Assembly: GCA_946407895.1 (NCBI GenBank)
Contig: CAMJQA010000041.1
Coordinates: 1 to 32,393 of the forward strand
Length of the DNA stretch: 32,393 nucleotides
Direction: 5' to 3'
Source: an uncultured Prevotellaceae bacterium
GTDB lineage: Bacteria > Bacteroidota > Bacteroidia > Bacteroidales > Bacteroidaceae
Within the stretch, counting starts at the first letter, position 1. Every line of letters starts with the position of its first letter. The translations under genes were made by a program, and so were the position numbers. Under the pieces are notes generated by a model that was not told where the DNA came from, ran no database searches, and worked only from the letters and a program-made list of their open reading frames with translations. Shown here piece after piece: positions 30,298 to 32,393 of this stretch.

Positions 30298-32393
30298 ATG
30301 AAAAGACCAGTAATGCTTTTTGTTGCACTCCTATGCCTGAGTTTTCAAGCTATAGCTCAGACTGAGGTAAAGGGAGTTGTCTATGATGGAACCGACGGAA
30401 GTCCCATGATAGGCGTGAAGATCATGGTCACTGGTACAACTACCGGTACGATCACTGATTTCGATGGTAATTACACCATTAAAGTTCCTCAGGGCAAGAC
30501 GCTAACCTTCTCTTCGGTAGGCTTCAAGTCCCAGACAATCGACCCCAAAGGCAGAACGACAATCGACGTCACCCTTGAAGAGGACAGCAAGGTGCTGAAC
30601 GACGTTGTTGTAGTTGGTTACGGTACTATGAAGAAGAGTGACATCTCCGGTGCCAGCGTAACCATTGGCGAAGATGCCGTGAAGGGTAGTCTTATCACCT
30701 CGCTGGACCAGAGCTTCCAGGGTCGCGTGGCCGGTATCCAGGCCACCAACACGAGTGGTGCTCCCGGTTCATCCTCTAGTATTCGCGTGCGCGGCCAGGC
30801 CACTATCAATGCCAATGCAGAGCCTCTGTATGTCATAGACGGTGTCATCGTGCAAAACGGTGGTAACGGTGGCCAGAACAGTCAGTCGGGCTCAAGTTTT
30901 GGCTTGGGTGATGCTTTGGGCAATGGACCCGTGAGTACCATCTCTCCCCTGGCTACCATCGACCCCTCGGACATCGTCAGCATGGAGATCCTGAAGGATG
31001 CCTCTGCAACTGCCATCTATGGCGCTCAGGGTGCAAACGGCGTCGTACTGATTACGACTAAGCACGGTAAGGCTGGCGAGGCCAAGTTCACTTACAATGG
31101 CAACTTTGCTGTAAACCGTCAGCAAAAGCGTTTGGACATGATGAACCTGCGCGAGTATGCCGGCTACTACAACAGTCTGGTGGACATGGGCGAAATCTAC
31201 GAGAACAACCCCATGCTGGCCGACCCCAGCATTTTGGGCAAGGGCACCAACTGGCAGGACGCCGTCTTCCAGACCGCTCTCCAGCACAGCCATCAGGTAA
31301 GCGCGCAGGGTGGTACAGACAAGGTGCAGTACTATGCCAGCGGTTCGTACATGGACCAGGAGGGTACCATCATCGGCAGCAACTTCAACCGTTTCAGCTT
31401 CCGCACCAATCTGGATGCGCAGATGAAGAGCTGGCTGAAGTTCGGAATGACAGCAGCCTACAGTAATAGTAACGATGACCTGAAACTGGCTGACTCAAAC
31501 GAAGGTCTGATTTACTACTCCCTGACAACCCCTCCCAATATACCTATATATAATGTGGACGGGAGCTACAGCAGCGTAAGTCAGGAAGGCTACACCAGCC
31601 CCAACCCCATCGCCATCGCCATGGAGGACGAGATTCTGCTGAACCGCCAGAAACTGAATGGTAACTTCTTCTTCGACGTGAATCCCTTCAAGTTCCTCAC
31701 CTGGCACACAGAACTGGGCTACGACTTCAACTGGAGCACCTCAAAGACCTACGAGCCCACCCTCACCCTGGGTACTTACAACCGTACACAGAATTCTGCC
31801 TCGCAGAACAAGAGCTCAAGCAAGTTCTGGTCGCTGAAGAACTATCTGACCTGGAGCCAGCAGTTCGACAAGCACAACGTAACCGGTATGGTTGGTCAGG
31901 AACTTTGGGAGAGCCGTTATGACTGGATGCAGATCAGTTCTTCCGGCCTGCCTAGCGACGATGTTCACAGCCCGGCCCTGGGCGACCTGGATTCGCAGAA
32001 GTTCAACAACGGTTTTGGCAGCAGCTCAATGGCCAGCTTCTTCACCCGCTGGACCTACAGCTACAACAACCGCTACAATGCAACGTACACCTACCGATAT
32101 GATGGCAGTTCCAACTTCGGTCCCAACAACCGCTGGGCCGGCTTCCACTCGGTGGCTGCCAGCTGGCGCTTCACGGAAGAAGAGTTCATGAAGAACATCA
32201 AGTGGCTGAGCAACGGCAAGGTGCGCCTCGGATGGGGACAGACCGGTAACAGCAACATCGGCGGTTACAGATGGGGTTCCGGCATCAGTAAGATGGAGAG
32301 CATCTTCGGCATCAGCTACCGTCCCAGCAATATCGCTAATCCGAATATTAAGTGGGAGACTCAGGAGCAGTGGAACATCGGTCTCGACCTGGG
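30298..32393 (+). CDS. SusC-family TonB-dependent outer-membrane transporter, C-terminus cut by window edge
   Basis: The frame opens at the ATG at 30298-30300 and stays open to the window end (698 codons). A signal peptide (about 1-21, ending FQAIAQ) is followed by a carboxypeptidase-regulatory-like domain (about 24-100: VKGVVYDGTDGSPMIGVKI). A TonB-box-like segment, LNDVVVVGYGT, comes next, then the plug domain with the SusC signature SMEILKDASATAIYGAQGAN and LITTKHGKAG. The beta-barrel follows from about 260. Length so far is consistent with a transporter of about 1000 residues. A SusD partner would be expected just downstream, outside the window. Cargo is unknown; SusC proteins import oligosaccharides, and some import peptides or cofactors. 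Confidence 0.95.
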   Translation, partial: MKRPVMLFVALLCLSFQAIAQTEVKGVVYDGTDGSPMIGVKIMVTGTTTGTITDFDGNYTIKVPQGKTLTFSSVGFKSQTIDPKGRTTIDVTLEEDSKVLNDVVVVGYGTMKKSDISGASVTIGEDAVKGSLITSLDQSFQGRVAGIQATNTSGAPGSSSSIRVRGQATINANAEPLYVIDGVIVQNGGNGGQNSQSGSSFGLGDALGNGPVSTISPLATIDPSDIVSMEILKDASATAIYGAQGANGVVLITTKHGKAGEAKFTYNGNFAVNRQQKRLDMMNLREYAGYYNSLVDMGEIYENNPMLADPSILGKGTNWQDAVFQTALQHSHQVSAQGGTDKVQYYASGSYMDQEGTIIGSNFNRFSFRTNLDAQMKSWLKFGMTAAYSNSNDDLKLADSNEGLIYYSLTTPPNIPIYNVDGSYSSVSQEGYTSPNPIAIAMEDEILLNRQKLNGNFFFDVNPFKFLTWHTELGYDFNWSTSKTYEPTLTLGTYNRTQNSASQNKSSSKFWSLKNYLTWSQQFDKHNVTGMVGQELWESRYDWMQISSSGLPSDDVHSPALGDLDSQKFNNGFGSSSMASFFTRWTYSYNNRYNATYTYRYDGSSNFGPNNRWAGFHSVAASWRFTEEEFMKNIKWLSNGKVRLGWGQTGNSNIGGYRWGSGISKMESIFGISYRPSNIANPNIKWETQEQWNIGLDL

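Overview
This window comes from a Bacteroidales chromosome, most likely Prevotellaceae or a close relative. The evidence is a SusC-type TonB-dependent transporter, many signal-peptide or lipobox glycoside hydrolases, class I fumarase, and promoters that repeatedly match the Bacteroidetes -7 box TAnnTTTG. GC content is moderately high in genes, with AT-rich promoters and leaders. Placement at genus level is inference.

Left part (1-7381). A minus-strand cluster runs rsmI, a coiled-coil lipoprotein gene, hflX and a class I fumarase gene cut by the left edge. Divergent from it is a plus-strand cluster of tdk, an AI-2E/PerM-family membrane protein and a GH29 alpha-L-fucosidase. The divergent promoter region (3883-4213) holds a phased array of GGCC palindromes.

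Middle (7382-18070). A tRNA-Lys(TTT) with its own promoter and terminator faces a minus-strand cluster: beta-carbonic anhydrase, a DUF4250 protein, an 81-aa unknown, a GH105 unsaturated rhamnogalacturonyl hydrolase and a GH35 beta-galactosidase. Diverging from the carbonic anhydrase gene is lemA followed by a DUF2207 membrane protein. These converge on nrdD-nrdG, the anaerobic ribonucleotide reductase and its activase, which suits an anaerobe.

Right part (18071-32393). A SAM methyltransferase gene converges on a gamma-carbonic-anhydrase-like / GH78 alpha-L-rhamnosidase pair. Next come a three-domain aminopeptidase P, two tandem paralogous fasciclin-domain lipoproteins (minus), a divergent AraC-family regulator, and a SusC gene cut by the right edge. 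The fucosidase, galactosidase, rhamnosidase and unsaturated-uronyl hydrolase point to use of complex plant polysaccharides such as pectic rhamnogalacturonan; the exact substrate is inference.

The least expected signal is in the intergenic DNA. Four separate intergenic regions (3970-4074, 12482-12560, 14971-15110, 28774-28870) carry short GC-rich palindromic cores spaced almost exactly 22 bp apart. Core sequence differs by locus (GGCC, CCGCGG, CCCGGG), but the spacing is shared and a CAAAA-like stretch often precedes the core. A fifth element (28943-29052) has CTCTAT/ATAGAG motifs every 11 bp arranged as a perfect mirror. This looks like a family of helically phased elements conserved in architecture rather than sequence. 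I know of no description of it, but I cannot search.
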